NCBI GenBank assembly: GCA_026261815.1
Contig: JAMPIT010000510.1
Span: forward strand, 19,750,001 to 19,814,000
Length of the DNA stretch: 64,000 nucleotides
Origin: Monarcha castaneiventris obscurior
Taxonomy: Eukaryota; Chordata; Aves; Passeriformes; Monarchidae
Direction: 5' to 3'
Part shown: positions 1-13,184 of the stretch, in pieces
How the letters are laid out: each line of letters begins with the position of its first letter
Position numbering within the stretch: the first letter of the stretch is position 1
The notes under the pieces: model-generated
The model's input: the letters and a program-made list of their open reading frames with translations, nothing else
The model's database searches: none
What the model was told of the DNA's origin: nothing
Translations under genes and position numbers: made by a program

Positions 1-1451
1 TGTGGCTCACCTGAGACTCCTGGCCCCCAGCTCAACCACAGGGATGCCCACAGCAAGTCCCCAGACTGACTGTTCTCTGCAGTCCATGACCCACCAAGCA
101 CCACAAGTGCCACTGAAGAAGAATTTCCTTAAAACCAAAATTGTTTTGGTGACAAACAGCCCAGCCATCTTTACCTTTACTTCAAAGACTTGGGCAGAGA
201 ATTCAGTGGTTTTTTTCTCACACTTTTTTTGTGTGTTTCTAGTTCATTACTTCCATTCAAATTCCCCCTGAACTAACAATATTTTGCATCTTGAACTCAT
301 CATCATCCTTAAATTATTTTTCACCTCTCTTCTTTGTAATCCAGTTCTTCTGTACCATGAGGACCTGGGGGCAGGACATTATCCTCATTAGGGATGCATT
401 CAAATCCTTAAAGCTAAGTAATTTTGTGCCTTCTTTCTCATTAAAATACATGAGACATCAGTCCATTGTATGTACTTTCTGTTCTAAATATCATCAAGTT
501 TTCTCATGCATCTTTTTTTCTTTATTTCTGTTTCTTAAAAGTATAGAAGTACTCCCGCAAACAAGGTCTGGGAGTTCAATACAAAAGTTACTTTAATGAG
601 CAGCTTTTATTTAAATAAAAATCTGCCAAAATAAGCTTAAAAATCTTTCCAGTTTTCTCACTACCTGAAGCTAATTATAGAATTAAGTATTGTTGTCTGT
701 ATGCACACAAATGATTTTCTGTGACACTTCAAGCTGTTCCCATCTAGAAACATAAAAACATTTTGAGGTAGGGACTGATTGACACAAACTAGATGTGCCT
801 GGGGAGACTTAATAAAAGTCTGAACTTCACTTCTTATGCATCCCCACTGCACAAGAATTTCATCTTCATGCACGGGTAAGAAGAAACTTTCATGTAACTT
901 CTCTGTGAAATCTGAAATGTGTTTTAGCTGAAGTGAATGAAAAATTAAAGAAATGAGTTATACAGATGTGTTCTTATGAAAAAGAGCAGCAGTTCAAGAC
1001 TTCAAAACTCCATAATTCATGGATCCTTGGCAAGTCTTTGTCATCTGGTGGTAGTGTTTTCGGGTTTTCTTTGCTTTCCCTTTTTTAAAAAATAATTTTT
1101 TACTGGAGTTTCTGTTAAAACTTTAATCATTAAATGTCATTTTCTCTCACTTTCTGATGCTCTGAACATCTCTATTCTCATTTCTTATTGGGGAATCTGG
1201 GGTAAAGAATTTACCTCCAATGTCACTGCATCAGTCAGAGACAATACAAACTGAGTTAACCCAGCTCAGGGTTAACCCAAACATTGGTATCTTGGCAGAT
1301 TAAAAACAAATCACACAAGTGAGAAACCTGTTCTGTTGCCTCTACTTTTGGGGTTTCCCCCTGTAGACATAACAACTTCTCTCTGAACAAGAACTGAGGA
1401 AAGGGGCTTTAAATGAGAGGCTTTAACAATTCACACCTAAACAGCAGTGAG

Positions 1452-1525
1452 CAGGCTGTGCCCAGCTGCCCTGATGGTCTCTCATCCAAATACTGTCTAG
1501 CCTGGGACAGTTCAGTTCCAAAGGC
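1452..1525 (-). repeat. 5S rRNA-derived element (AmnSINE-like relic or 5S pseudogene fragment)
   Basis: Read on the minus strand, 1476-1492 is TATTTGGATGAGAGACC, which differs at only two of 17 positions from the vertebrate 5S rRNA segment around the C box (TACTTGGATGGGAGACC). The flanking bases also align loosely: GGAACTGAACTG...CCAGGCTAG before it, as in the 5S A-box/intermediate region, and CAGGGCAGCTGGGCACAGCCTGC after it, as at the 5S 3' end. The 5' part of 5S is not clear. Either a decayed 5S pseudogene or the 5S-type head of an ancient SINE such as AmnSINE1 would explain it. Confidence 0.5.
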
Positions 1526-2655
1526 AAAACAGCTGTCACTGTTGAACATTGATTAATTTCTGATGGGTCAGTCCACCATCATACGGTAGCAAATGCTCAT
1601 CTCCTCATGACTCAGATTTAAAAGCACCAAAAAACTGCTCTGTGCCTTCCCAGCTCCCAGGCAAACCAAGGCTGCTTAGCACATTCTCAACACCCCAAGA
1701 ACTTGTCATCTCACAACTCATTCAAGCTGCAAATGTCCGTGTTCACTTGGCAGCTAATATGAAAAGCAGCAGCGTCCCTCAAACTTGCAGCACAGGAATC
1801 ATCCGTGCATGAGTCTCACTCACTGCATTTTCCAGTGACAGCCCAGAGCAGCCAGAGCAATTCCCTGCACTGGAGCAGCATCTCATCTGCCCAGCTGCTG
1901 CTCATTGGCTGCTCAGAAGGGCTGTGGATGTCCAGCCAGAGACAAGGCTTGGCTCTCACAGGAAGGAGGCAGGGTAGGAAGTATTTGCCTGCTCCTACAC
2001 CCAGATTGTTCCACATACTGTTCTTATGAATGACAGCTTGGTACAACTGCCATGTAGAAAACCCTTCTTTTATGATGGGGTTTAGCTCCTTGAAGACGCA
2101 GTAACTGGAGCAGAGAGGTGGCAGATGGCTGTGTCCCAAGTATGATGACAATGTCCTTAAAAAATCTCCTAAGGAAGTGTGTGCGTCCCTTTGAAACCTA
2201 ATTTTATTTTTTTTTTATGAAATACAGTCAGATTTCTCTCTCAAAGAAAGCAGAGAGTACCAACTGAAAACTCTGCAGATTAGTGGAGAACAAAGAATAT
2301 TTTCCTCTCTGAACTATTCCCTTGTCCCCTCTTCCCTTAAACAGTTAAGAAGCTTGCCAGTTCAAATCCAAGTACCTCAGACTGCAAGTACAGACAGAGC
2401 TGGAGTAGCAGTAAGGCAACATTTCAGCAAGTAACCTCAAAACCTCTTTTCTATCATCAAATCTCATTTACATGTTCAATTAATAGGTCATTATTAGGTT
2501 GTCTATTCCTGAGAATAAACATGAAAATAAAGCTTTCCTGCTGGGAGAAAGCTGTAGACATATTGTGGCATTCAAGATGAAATACATTATACATATGCAA
2601 ATACACAAATAAATGTATATATCTGTGTCTGTCTGAGTAATGAGAAATATTGCTG

Positions 2656-2760
2656 TCCTGGTTTAGGGGTAAATTCTATCTTTAATGAAAGTTGACTTGC
2701 TTAGAAATGAGAGGAGCAGCTAGACCCTCGGGACTGACAAGTTTAATACACAGAGAGGTG
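2656..2760 (+). repeat. Possible LTR-like fragment
   Basis: The stretch opens TGTCCTGGTTTAGGGG, similar to the 5' ends of several avian endogenous retroviral LTRs. No matching 3' LTR, primer site or coding remnant was seen, so this is a weak call that may be coincidence. Confidence 0.15.
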
Positions 2761-5700
2761 ATAAGGAAGTAACATTTCATTAACTCACTCTTTGAGAAAA
2801 AAATAACCCTAAACACTACTGAAAAATGTAGAATTAAGTTGAATTAATGAGCATAATTAAAGTGAAATTTTAACGATGAGATCTCTGTTATACTTTTCAA
2901 AATCAGACATCAATTCCATCAAAATAATCAGCTAATGAATGCAAATCCTAACACACTTGCTTCAAGAAGTCTTTATAACCAAGGAAAACATATTAATATT
3001 TTACATGTTATAGACACAGTATCCTTCAATGCTTGTTTTGAATTACAAGTTTCCCATAGAAAGAGCAGAGTCTATTTACATAAAATAAACAAATGTTAAG
3101 CTTTCAGAGACTCTATGGCACCTATATCATCATTCAGTGACTTGCTCTTTTACCTACTTTGCAGAACCCTTTTTCTTACAGTCAGGCTGCTTGTTTGACC
3201 CACCTGGGGCAAAGCACCACCGAAGGAGCAGCGCTGCTTAATAAGGAATTTGCAGCCAATGCCACCACATGTCCTATATTCTACTGATGGAGAAGGATCA
3301 CTGGTCCAACCACGCCTTAAGCATCACACCTAGAGATCACACTTGAGGGAACACCCATCATTATTTTACTTTCTACTTAGCACAACTTAAAACTAACAAA
3401 GCCCCTAATGTTCTTGTAGTACTTGCAGCCCATCACAGCAGTTCAGGGATTTAATTATCAATTACTTCAGAGTCAGTTTTATGAGGATTAGTATTATACA
3501 TGGGCCAAACCACTGAGCTTATCAGTGCTGCTTAACCAGACTGCTGCATTATGAATGGTATGGCAAAGGGGAATAAAATCCTCATTATGAGGCACTGCTG
3601 CTGTCCTCGATACTGTGCCACAGCGATTTCAGTCTAAAAGCCTCCGCCGTACCTCACACTTTGTCACGGGATAGCAACTGGCTAGATCCTTCTGTTCCCA
3701 TTACCTCAGGGCAGGACTGATATCACTAGGATTGGAAACTGGATTAAAAGCTCAGGATCAAGCTGCAAGAGGTGCTGATTAGCAGCACTGAAGGCAGGCC
3801 TGGTATCTTTGAGAGAAATATACCCCTTACCCCCTAGCTGCTTTTGCTGCAGTTACCCAAGCTCTCACGCCCCACAACACCCGTGAGCAAGTCCTACTGG
3901 CTCTGCATCCAGGATGCTGACCATATGTTCATGCATGTCATTTGCTCATGTTTGCAAATACGACTTTGCCAAAGCTGTGCTTAATCCTGTTTTTCAAATA
4001 GTGCAGCAAAAGCAATGATGCAGATCAAATATTCTGCAAATATTAGTACAGCTATCAGCCAAATTAAGGGAAAGTGGTTGAAAATGGTGTTGGGTACCTT
4101 AACACAGACAGCTTAAATGTGCCTGACCCTACAATGAGCCCCTCTAATTAAAACCCCAACAGCTCTGGCATGCCAGGGGTTGCTGTCCCATCCATCCCCT
4201 CCATGGCAACCAGCAAGCCATCTCTGGTCTGCACGTGTGCTCTGCTGTGGATACAGCCACAGGAGTCAGTTCTCTGATGCCTCTGTGCTCCTATAGCAGT
4301 CTTATCCTATCCTCTGTCACATCAGCCTCTTTCATGAGCAATTCATGCTTCTTAAAAGGAAGTATTAAAGACAAGAAATCTGGTAAACTGACCTATGAAG
4401 CTATACATTGCTGAGAGAAAGATTAGGTCATTTGAGGCACACCAGGAAAAAGGCTTTGGTCAAGGAAAAGGTGATTATAGACAATCTTGAATGGATAATT
4501 GGGAAATAAAATACCAAAAATAAGTGAATGTAAAGAAACTGACATAAGATATCAGAAGTACACGAAAGATAAGTAAGGGGAGGTATTGAACCAAAAGAGA
4601 GCAATGAAAATCACTTTGCAACAGAGTAAGGTGTTGCAGAAAAATTAAACACATTCTTCATCTTGCAAGGAAAATGGAAGGTGAGATGCCAGAAGTGAAA
4701 ACAGTGTGTCCTGGGGTGGACAGTGAAAAACTAGAGACATTAGCAACCTCTCCAGAACAAGTCTTGTGTAATGTAAAATCCATAAAAACAGTCAGAGCCC
4801 AAAGACCAGATGAGACACACTTTGGGGTCCTGAAAGACATGACAGATTATTGGACTACCATGAGTTACCTTTAATACCCTTTTGAAACAGCAAGGTATCA
4901 ATAGACTATAGAGAAAAAAGAAAAGTAACAGCTGTAGGAAGGAAATTATGGAGAGCTATGAATTAAATTTGACCTCCAAAGAAGATAAGGTCCAAAAAAT
5001 AATCAGTGATTAAATTTTTTTTTAATTTAAAAAAATAACAAAAAAACCCCTGAGAAATATGAAAACTTTAAGAAATATAGCTTTAGTGGAATAGAATCAC
5101 AGTAACAGCTAGTGCAATTTACTTACATACACTTCTCATGCTCTGGCATTTTTAAAGGCAGTCTTACAGACAAAAAATGGGTCTGATAAGCTGATCCTGT
5201 TTAGATTTTAGAATGCCACATAACACAGGAAGACAGTAAATTAATACATACAAGACAAGGTCCTATATGGACTAAAAGTGGCTAAGGAAAAGTCATGTCT
5301 GCTAGCATCAATGATGCAGGATAATGTGGATAATGGATGGGTGATGGATGAATAAAAATGAAGGTAAGGTTCACTTCTGAGGATCAGAAAAGACAGTTTA
5401 TTTGGTAATAGGTCCTGTTTGCATTTTCTCTCGTATCTGTCTCCCAAACTGGTACCTGTTACACAAGGGCTTACCCTACTCATATCCTGAACTCACAGCC
5501 TCTTGCAATTTCATTAAAATGGAAATCATGATCCAGTTACTCTCTGCACCTGTATTCCCATGCTCAGTGCTGACTGAACTCAAGCCACGGGGCTGAAATG
5601 GTATTTATTACCCAGGCTGCAATCTTGGGGTGTCTCAGAAGCCACATCCAGCTGAGCTTGGTCAGCTTCTGCTAATGGCATCAGATAAACTCCAGATGCA

Positions 5701-8700
5701 GGGTCAGATAGTACAGGATACTGGCAAGAGGCACTGTGTTACAGAGAAGCTTTATTTTCTGATAAACCCCAAATCCTGTCAACCTGTATTGCTGACTTAG
5801 ACTGTCCTCTCAGGGTAAAGTCAAGATGCACTGGTGCATTTCCATTCTAAATTTTTCTAAATTTCTCCTGCTTCTTAGTACACATAAATGGATGCTGGGG
5901 AGAGACAATAATAGTTTTCAAACACCTGCAAAGAGGAAAACACCCCACAACCACTCCAGATGAAAGAGGAAACAAATTGAAACAAAGGGGAATAGGCAAA
6001 AGGCTAGGGAACACTTTTAACTCAAAAAACAGTACAGCATTAGAGCAGCCCTGCTTTCAGAGGTTCCAAGTTCTCATATTGAAGGTTTTTATAAATAGTT
6101 TTTCATGAATAGGTTAAATAAGCATACATCAGAAGGAATCCCATCCTGGGGCAAGAGGAGGCATCATGTGACCTTAAGTAATTTATTAACTTTAGCCCTT
6201 ATGACTATTTTTAAAAATCTCTGCAGACTTCTAGTCTGTTAAACAGCTGCTACATTTCACTCTGGTAATGACTGATTTTCAGTTGTCTCTGAACCTGCCC
6301 CTGTTTAAATGTGCATTCTTAAAATCTCCACGCTTTTCCAGGCTACCAAGGAGTACCCTGTAGAAGTAATTATTGTCTCTTTCCTGTGGCAGCATACACT
6401 TCTCCTTCCAGCTCTTCTTGTGCTTTTCCCTCCCCTGTAATTCTGCCCAGGGTCACGCTGAGCTGGGCAATAGATGGAAGAAAAAGGTATTAGAAGTGTT
6501 TTCTCCGAAGAGGTCTATACCAGGCCTTTAGAAAATCAAGATCACTGCTGGCGCATTTGAACACTGTCCAGGTTTTCAGGGCACAACATGGTGGGGAATG
6601 TCAAATACAGACTGAACAGTGGGGTCTTCACGATGGAAGAAAATGTCCCATTATCTTCCCCAGAAAAAAACCAAAGATTTTTCAGGCATTTACAAGGTGG
6701 AGGAAGATAAAAAGGTGAAAAATGAGAATTATTACAGAAAACTATTTTCTTTCTTTGGCAATGACCTGCTAAACAACCTTTGCACAAGTCCCAGACTCCC
6801 TAGTCAGCCTTGCTGCAGGATGAAAAGACACGCCTCAAAGAGTGCTGTTGGAGCTTTGTGGTATCAGGTCAAAATGTTGCTCATTTTGTGATTTTTCTGT
6901 CTCAAAAAAAGATATTTTATTGGTGACTACAGTAAAGGGAAAGGAAGGAAAGTTCATACTTTACCTGAAGCATCAGGATGGTAGAGGCTGGGAGCACTTG
7001 TTATTTCTCCTTGCTGATGGAGACAACTACCTGAGGACCTTTGACTCGCAATGAGAATCCTGCTCTTGGCAGACGGTAACCTGGACACTGCTCCCAGTCC
7101 TAGCTGTGGCTTCAGGATCATGGCAGATCGATAAAAGCTTGGAGGGACCTCATAGTGAGTGTACGGAGGAGGGCAAAATTCATCCTTCGCAGGCCTTTCC
7201 CCAACCTACAGAAAGATCATTGACACAGACGTTATGCAATAAATCAATAAACCCAGACAATGTGGAGCTCCAAATTACTTATAGAGGCTGAATTTCCCTC
7301 CTTGTGAATCTGGTCTTCCGAGCACTGCAAACTTTCAAAAAGGTACAGTCTTACTATATGAATCGCTCTTCAAAGATATGTATATTACACTCTCAGTATG
7401 CAACTGCACCCAGATAAAAAATTGATGCCTTCCCCATAAGAAAACAGACAAATAGAAGACCTTCAATTAGTGAAAATGCAGGTACTGTTAAGTTATGGAA
7501 GGTTATATTATTTACAGAGGTAGATACACCAAGAGAGTGTGTAAGTGGAATTTTTATTATGAGTTATTTAAAATATTCTTACCAGGACACAATTCTGGAA
7601 GAAGGTGGTTTTAAATTAGATAGCTAAAAATAAAGCTGGAGGTGTTTTAAGTACATTTTATCGGAGAAGTTGTACTGCCAAATAATTTCTGTGAGGAAAA
7701 AAAGAACCCCCAGTATGTTCTCACTGCAAAATGTTCATTGTAATCTGTGCCCCTCTAGTTCCTGGAAAGAGATCTGGCTGTGGAGGTGAGCACACTTCTC
7801 TAATGTTTTTAGAGGCCTGTTGAATATTCCAAATCAGAGGAATAAAACCCATCAGGCCACGTGAATTGGAGAAAAAAACTATCAGATCTGGAAATGTGAA
7901 ACATTTACTATTTGTCACAAATAGGTGCTGCTTTGTTAAAATCACTGACAAATCTCTCAGTATTTTAGTGGGTGTTTATTGTAAGGCAGCAGAATGAGTC
8001 CCAGGCTGGAAGTATTTCCAGCAAACTGGCTCATAGCACTGAACCTGCAGTAGAGGAATGACCTGGTTCTGTGATTCAGCCCTTGCATCTTTGTACACTC
8101 AAGCTGGGCTCTGGCTCCCACCTTTCTGTGCTGCTTCACGACTCAGGACAAGAGCACAGAGTTTTCATCTCTCACATTTGCAAAGAACTGTTTGCTCTTC
8201 TAAGTAGAGTCCAACTTCTTCACCATTTTCTTATAAAATGCAGTATCATCACAATGTAGAAAGGACCTATGAATATTTTTTCAGTCATCCCATTTAGGCC
8301 ATGGGAAAAGAAAAAAAAACATAGGAAATAGGAAATCTGAACTAAATTTGTTTAAAAATTAATCAAAAAGTGCCACAGGGTACCTAGGAAGAAATGTAAC
8401 TGCCAATTAATTAACTCTGCTCTAAGTTATGATGCATATAATATGCCAAATCAATTTCTATTTAGCAATTATAAGCATTAGAATATGCACTTCAACATTG
8501 GCTATAAAAGCTTTGATCCTAGCTCCTTCAAGAGCTTTAATCCTGATTTAGCAAATCTTTAATATGCTAAGAGGCAAGATTGGCCTTAAACTATGAAATA
8601 TAGAATATTTGAGGCCTTTGCACAGGAACTAGGAGGGCAGATACAACAAACATGGAACTTTATAATTTTGCCCTACATTTTATCCTCTGTTTGCAGTCCT

Positions 8701-9177
8701 ATTTCCTGCCATTACATCTTTATGCTTCCTTTTTTATTATACTCCTATGACCTATTTTTACAAGTTAGGATGCAGTTTTTTTACTGTATATGTGACTCTC
8801 TAGGCTTGGACTGCAGACGTCTGGCTTCTTACTTTCAACTGCTAGATCTGAGATTGTTTGTCTGGATAAGCCTCAGTTATCTTCTCTTTCCTCGATGAAT
8901 TTATTTCTATCAGATTACACTGTGCATACTATTATCTCTTATTTAAATGAAACACCAATGCCACATATTACAGTAAAAGGAAAAGAGAAAATCTTTAAAT
9001 ATAGAAAATAGGCATTTTTTATAAACTGGCTTAGTTTATTCAAATCTTCTTTCACCCCATTTTTTTTTTCTTTATTGACAGTATGCTAGGACTAACAGAG
9101 AAGGGCAACAAACATGGACACAAAACCCATCACAAGCATAAAACATCTTCTCAAGCTGAGAGAAGTGAGAAGGACTT

Positions 9178-9265
9178 AGAATAGAATAATTTAGATTTGA
9201 AAAGACCCTTAGAAAAATCAAGTCCAACTGAATTTGCCCAAATATCTGTCAAGAATTAGACACTA
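9178..9265 (-). repeat. CR1 LINE 3'-end fragment
   Basis: The plus strand reads ATAGAATAATTTAGATTTG, then AAAGACCCTTAGA and TCAAGTCCAACT, the reverse complement of the typical CR1 tail (GTTGGACTTGATGATC...AAGGTCTTTTCCAACC...ATTCTAT). Only the last part of the element is left, as usual for 5'-truncated CR1 copies. Confidence 0.7.
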
Positions 9266-10537
9266 TTTTTTGAAGATCCCAGTTTTAGAGGACATAAACT
9301 TGCTAAGAGGATATATTATTTTTTCCTTTCTATTTAACTATGAATTCATGAAGTGTGAAATTCAACTGGTCTCAATAGAATTTTATAGAATTATTGCCAT
9401 TTTAAAGCTCTTCAGAAAGATATGGATTAATATGATCCCTGTTAGCACTATGTACTAGATTTTTGTGTGAAGGACTATTAGGGAAATGATCTGCTGCAGC
9501 CTGTCCACTAAGAAGATCAGCCCAGAGTTTTTTTCTGTGGGGCTGTCTGCTTGTTCCCCACACACCTATTAATGAATTTGTTGGAATGAGCTAGAAAGTC
9601 TGCAGTGAATACCTTGAGCATATAGGAATTTCCAAAGGCTGGGTATTCCCAAGCAGAGCTGGCAGCATGGCCAGCAGGTACAGATGCCCAACACTTTCCT
9701 TCATGTTACTTTGTTTATAACATCATCAAACATCAATGCCTCGAGGAAGAATTTGCTTGTCAAGTGCCTGCTTCAGGCAACTCTTTGGGGAAAGAGTTGG
9801 CAACATCAGTTCAGGCAGCTCAAACACCAGGATTAAGGGGGGAAATTTTTGGTTTGACTATATATGAAACATCTCCCCTACTCCTTTTTTCCTCAGCAGG
9901 CTTTTTGTTTCAACAAACTTTAGTCCATCTTCTCTGGAGCTCAAAGATGTCTGTGCTGGGGGACAGACCCAAAGAGGTGGCTGAATGGGGCAGGCAGAGT
10001 CTTGGAGGGGCAGGCAGGAGAGCTGGTGATCAGCAGACCTCCTTACAGACCCTCACCAGATCAGGGCTCTTGGCAACAGCCATAAAATAGTGAATAAAAT
10101 GGCCAGTGCCCACTCTCTGACAGGACACAGACTGTACCTGTATGAGTAAACTCTCTCTGCAGACCAGGTTGATCCGTTCTGTCCTTGGGAGCAGCCTCTG
10201 GGTGAGCACGCTCTGGCAGCGCTGGGGAGTGCACTCCCAGTGCAGCAGTACAGGCCTCCTTGCCTGAGCCTTGGAGGCCGTGTCATTCCACTGTTCAGCT
10301 CCCTAGGACAGCCACAGGCTTTGGGTCCCACGATTTGCCCTGTAAGTTTCCATAGAGGCAACTGGGAGCACAAAGTGCCCACAAACACCCACTGGTGCTG
10401 ACTAGAAGAGGGTGAGGTCCACAATGAGATGGGGAGCCCACGTTGTGATGAAGGATGTGGACAGCAGTGACCTGCACTGGACAAGGACTGGTTTTCTTAA
10501 GCATTTTGAATTTCACCTTGAGAAGTTTTCTTTTCCG

Positions 10538-10553
10538 TTTTTTTTTTTTTTTT
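10538..10553 (+). repeat. T16 homopolymer
   Basis: Sixteen T residues inside a wider pyrimidine-rich stretch (about 10525-10562). The preceding block, about 9980-10480, is less AT-rich and holds a 143-codon antisense frame with no recognisable domain. Confidence 0.9.
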
Positions 10554-12881
10554 CTCTTTTTTGATGAAGATGGGCATGAAAGATCTACCTACACACTCTG
10601 CCAGTATTCTAAAGAAAAGCACTGGGGGAGCTGCCAATTCCACAGGCAAGGCTGCTCATTCAGCCTTAGCTCAATTCCACTATGGACCCAGCCCCTCAGC
10701 ACAGCAGGACTGCCTTCGTGCTGGAGTTGGGATTTTTGTCTGAGCTGCCCTAAGTGGGCTTTGGCACAGGCAGCTCAAGGAGCCCTGTAGGCTTCTCACT
10801 GCACAGAGGCAGCCCTTGAGTCTTTCTCATAGAGTTCTCCAGGCCTTTTCTTGGAGTCTCCTGTCTGAGATGGAACCTTCCTATTTCTTCTGCTCCTGGC
10901 ACCCAGAGGGATATTTAATTGTTCCTACCACTTGGCTGAATGATGCTTAGAGATGAGAGATTTGACTCTTAACAGCTATTAACACTTTCATAGCTATATA
11001 AGGAGCTACAAAATGCTAAAAGCTGTCCAAAGACCATACTGGATGTGTGAAATAGGTCAATCTGGGACTTTTTTCTCCAACCAAAACCATCATGCCAGAG
11101 TGTCCTTGTCTCCAAAACCTCTGAGTCTCCAACACTCTCCCTTCAGCACACTGATTTTGATCTATCTCAATGCATCCTAGTTGGTTTCTTTCAGATTACA
11201 CATCACTCATCTGCTATGAACCCATACTGTGCACAGCTGCTTTTCTAAGCATCTGTTCATCTCCATGGATTGATCATTTTCCTTTCTCTTGATCCATATG
11301 GAGACAAATCAGGCCCCTTTGTATTCCTCCAGCAGGCAGGAGAGCCAGGTTATTTCTTTTAGGGTGGCAGTCCAAGAAAGCAAATTCCACTTTCTGCTAT
11401 CAGCTCCTGACTCCTGGGCTAATGCAAACTCACAATGCAAACCACAGTCTGACTTTTTCTTCTCAGCCTCTTCTCCAGTCAATCCAGCTTCTCTGAAGAA
11501 GCAGCTTGCTTGCGTTCAGATTTTGCCTTGTTGAAATACCCACCAAAAGTCATGTTTCTTGGAGGAACAGGGGAAGATGCTTTGGATCCTCTCCAGCCCA
11601 CAGGTGTCCTACTTCTAACATTAGTCTAGAGAAAACCATGCTGCAGGCTTGCCACAACCTGAGTCCTTCTTGTGCTAAAAACAGTCCTCAGCAGACCACA
11701 GAAATCTGTCATTTGTTCACAGATGTGTCTGCTGATCCTGCCTGATTATCTGAATCCCAACTGTCATAGACACCTGTGGTCTTCAGAGGGCCATGCCATC
11801 CTGTAAACAGTCAAACAGCCAGTGCAGTCTGGGTCATTTTGGCTTTCATTTCCATTGCCATGCATCAAACTGTAATGACCTAGTAGTTTCCCTTCACCTT
11901 ACAAGGTGATTGTGAAGATACACTAATGATGGCTGGAATAGACAAGCTCCCAAAGACTTTAGTAAATCCTTCTCTGGACATAAAATGTAAGAGACAGAGC
12001 TGGAAACTGAAGTTAGAGGAAAAAAGGACAGCAGGCACTGTTCTTTCTGTGTTTGTGATGAGAAATAATTATAATTCTTGCTCAATTCAGTATGTTTTTG
12101 ATTAATATGCCCTAAGGGTCAATCTACACTCACACACAGTATCTTAATTTGGGTATTTGTCAGATTTTGACTGCCAACACTGTCACTAAATTTGTTGTTT
12201 TAATGCTGCTCCTTTAATGCTGGATCAATATTGTATGTAGAATGAGGAAGGCAATAAAATAATATCACAAGACAGAGAGCAAAAAAACATATCCTTTTCT
12301 TTAAAGACTCATTGAAATAAAATCACTTGTGTTATGTTCAGTGTTTATATGAAAAGCTTGGTTGTTGAGCTACCACAGGTCCCAAGCAGTGGATGCAAGA
12401 GCACATGACAGACACGAATGTGCTGCTTTGCTTGTTCTTCCCTGTCCTTTCTCCACCTACCAAGCAAGCTCATGTTCCTCCACTGAGCTGACCTGCCAGC
12501 AGGCATTTCAGGAAACCAAGGCTCCTGCCCAGCTTAGCAAGGCAGAAACATGATACATCCGGAGCCAGAGGCGTCCATAGGGATTTCCATCACATTCTGG
12601 CTGCTCAGGATGGCTTTCCGTGGGAAAGAAGAAATCTTATTTGAGGTACAGGTCAGTGTAAGAAACAGCATTAAAATTAGTCATAAGTAAATCTTTTGTA
12701 TGATATGTATAATCCGAAAAGAGCTCTGATAGTCCCTGGGTTTCAGTGCAGCTAAACAGAATGGAATTTGTTTAGACCTCTAGTGCTCTGTCTACAAAAA
12801 CCTGCCAACTTTCCCATTAGGAAGGAAAAGTCTCTGTGGGCAAATTACAATCATTTCCTAAAGCTATTTTTTTTGTGAAGC

Positions 12882-12904
12882 AAAAAAAAAAAAAAAAAAA
12901 AAAA
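12882..12904 (+). repeat. A23 homopolymer
   Basis: Twenty-three uninterrupted A residues on the plus strand, T23 in the MTUS2 transcript, about 280 bases into the intron after the large exon. No LINE or processed transcript was recognised beside it. The length is probably polymorphic. Confidence 0.95.
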
Positions 12905-13064
12905 TCATTAATTCAATTCAGCATGTCTTTTTCTTTCTAAACATCCCTATTTGTAATACTAGCAGGTGACCAATTTTCTGGAAAATACTGGAAGAACACA
13001 GTGACAACTTCCAGTCACAGCTAAGATATCACAACAAGGTCAGTGCCAGAAACAATTGGGTAAG

Positions 13065-13102
13065 TTTATTTCTAATGATCAGACATTGTTTTAGGATTTA
13101 TT
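13065..13102 (-). promoter_or_regulatory. Candidate intronic polyadenylation signals after the MTUS2 donor
   Basis: If the donor at 13183 is skipped, the MTUS2 frame stays open for 30 more codons and stops at 13091-13093. Two AATAAA hexamers lie at 13097-13102 and 13065-13070 on the minus strand, and a TTGTTGTG stretch follows roughly 25 bases after the second. These are the parts of a usable intronic poly(A) site that would give a 794-residue MTUS2 lacking the coiled coil. AATAAA is common by chance in AT-rich introns, so this is a candidate only. Confidence 0.3.
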
Positions 13103-13177
13103 TCTTATTTGAGGCTTGAGAACTAACTTCTGGCAGTAGCAAACAAGCAAATGATCACCACTTGGCACACAAAAGAA

Positions 13178-13184
13178 ACCTACC
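13178..13184 (-). other. MTUS2: Splice donor ending the MTUS2 large exon
   Basis: Reading the minus strand, the last exon bases are CAGGAG (ending at 13184) and the intron begins GTAGGT at 13183. The match to the vertebrate donor consensus is good. It falls exactly after FLQE, where the similarity to human MTUS2 stops; human continues with a Val that would come from the next exon or from this site. The cut is in phase 0. Confidence 0.9.

Larger units (their letters stand above)
1..13090 (-). other. MTUS2 intron downstream of the large exon (no coding exon seen)
   Basis: By the direction of MTUS2 this is the intron following the large exon, still open at position 1. I looked on the minus strand for the next MTUS2 segments (the proline- and serine-rich part and the coiled coil) and saw none. 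All open frames here are short and without recognisable domains. Content is unique AT-rich sequence apart from the entries listed separately. A small block at 7000-7290 is less AT-rich but shows no gene. Confidence 0.7.

Noticed and set aside
2350..2372. tRNA-like B box (AGTTCAAATCC)
   Set aside because: No matching A box or cloverleaf arms at the right distance upstream, so not a tRNA gene.
4674..4874. 66-codon open frame with a gene-like acidic composition
   Set aside because: No family recognised, no splice context, and an overlapping antisense frame of similar length; too short to support.
10053..10484. 143-codon open frame on the minus strand
   Set aside because: It lies in a GC-richer intronic patch, lacks similarity to the next MTUS2 exons, and has no motif.
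13091..13183. Treating the full 794-codon frame as the normal MTUS2 exon end
   Set aside because: Similarity to human MTUS2 stops exactly at the GAG|GTAGGT donor, so the last 30 codons are intronic in the main transcript; kept only as an alternative-end candidate.
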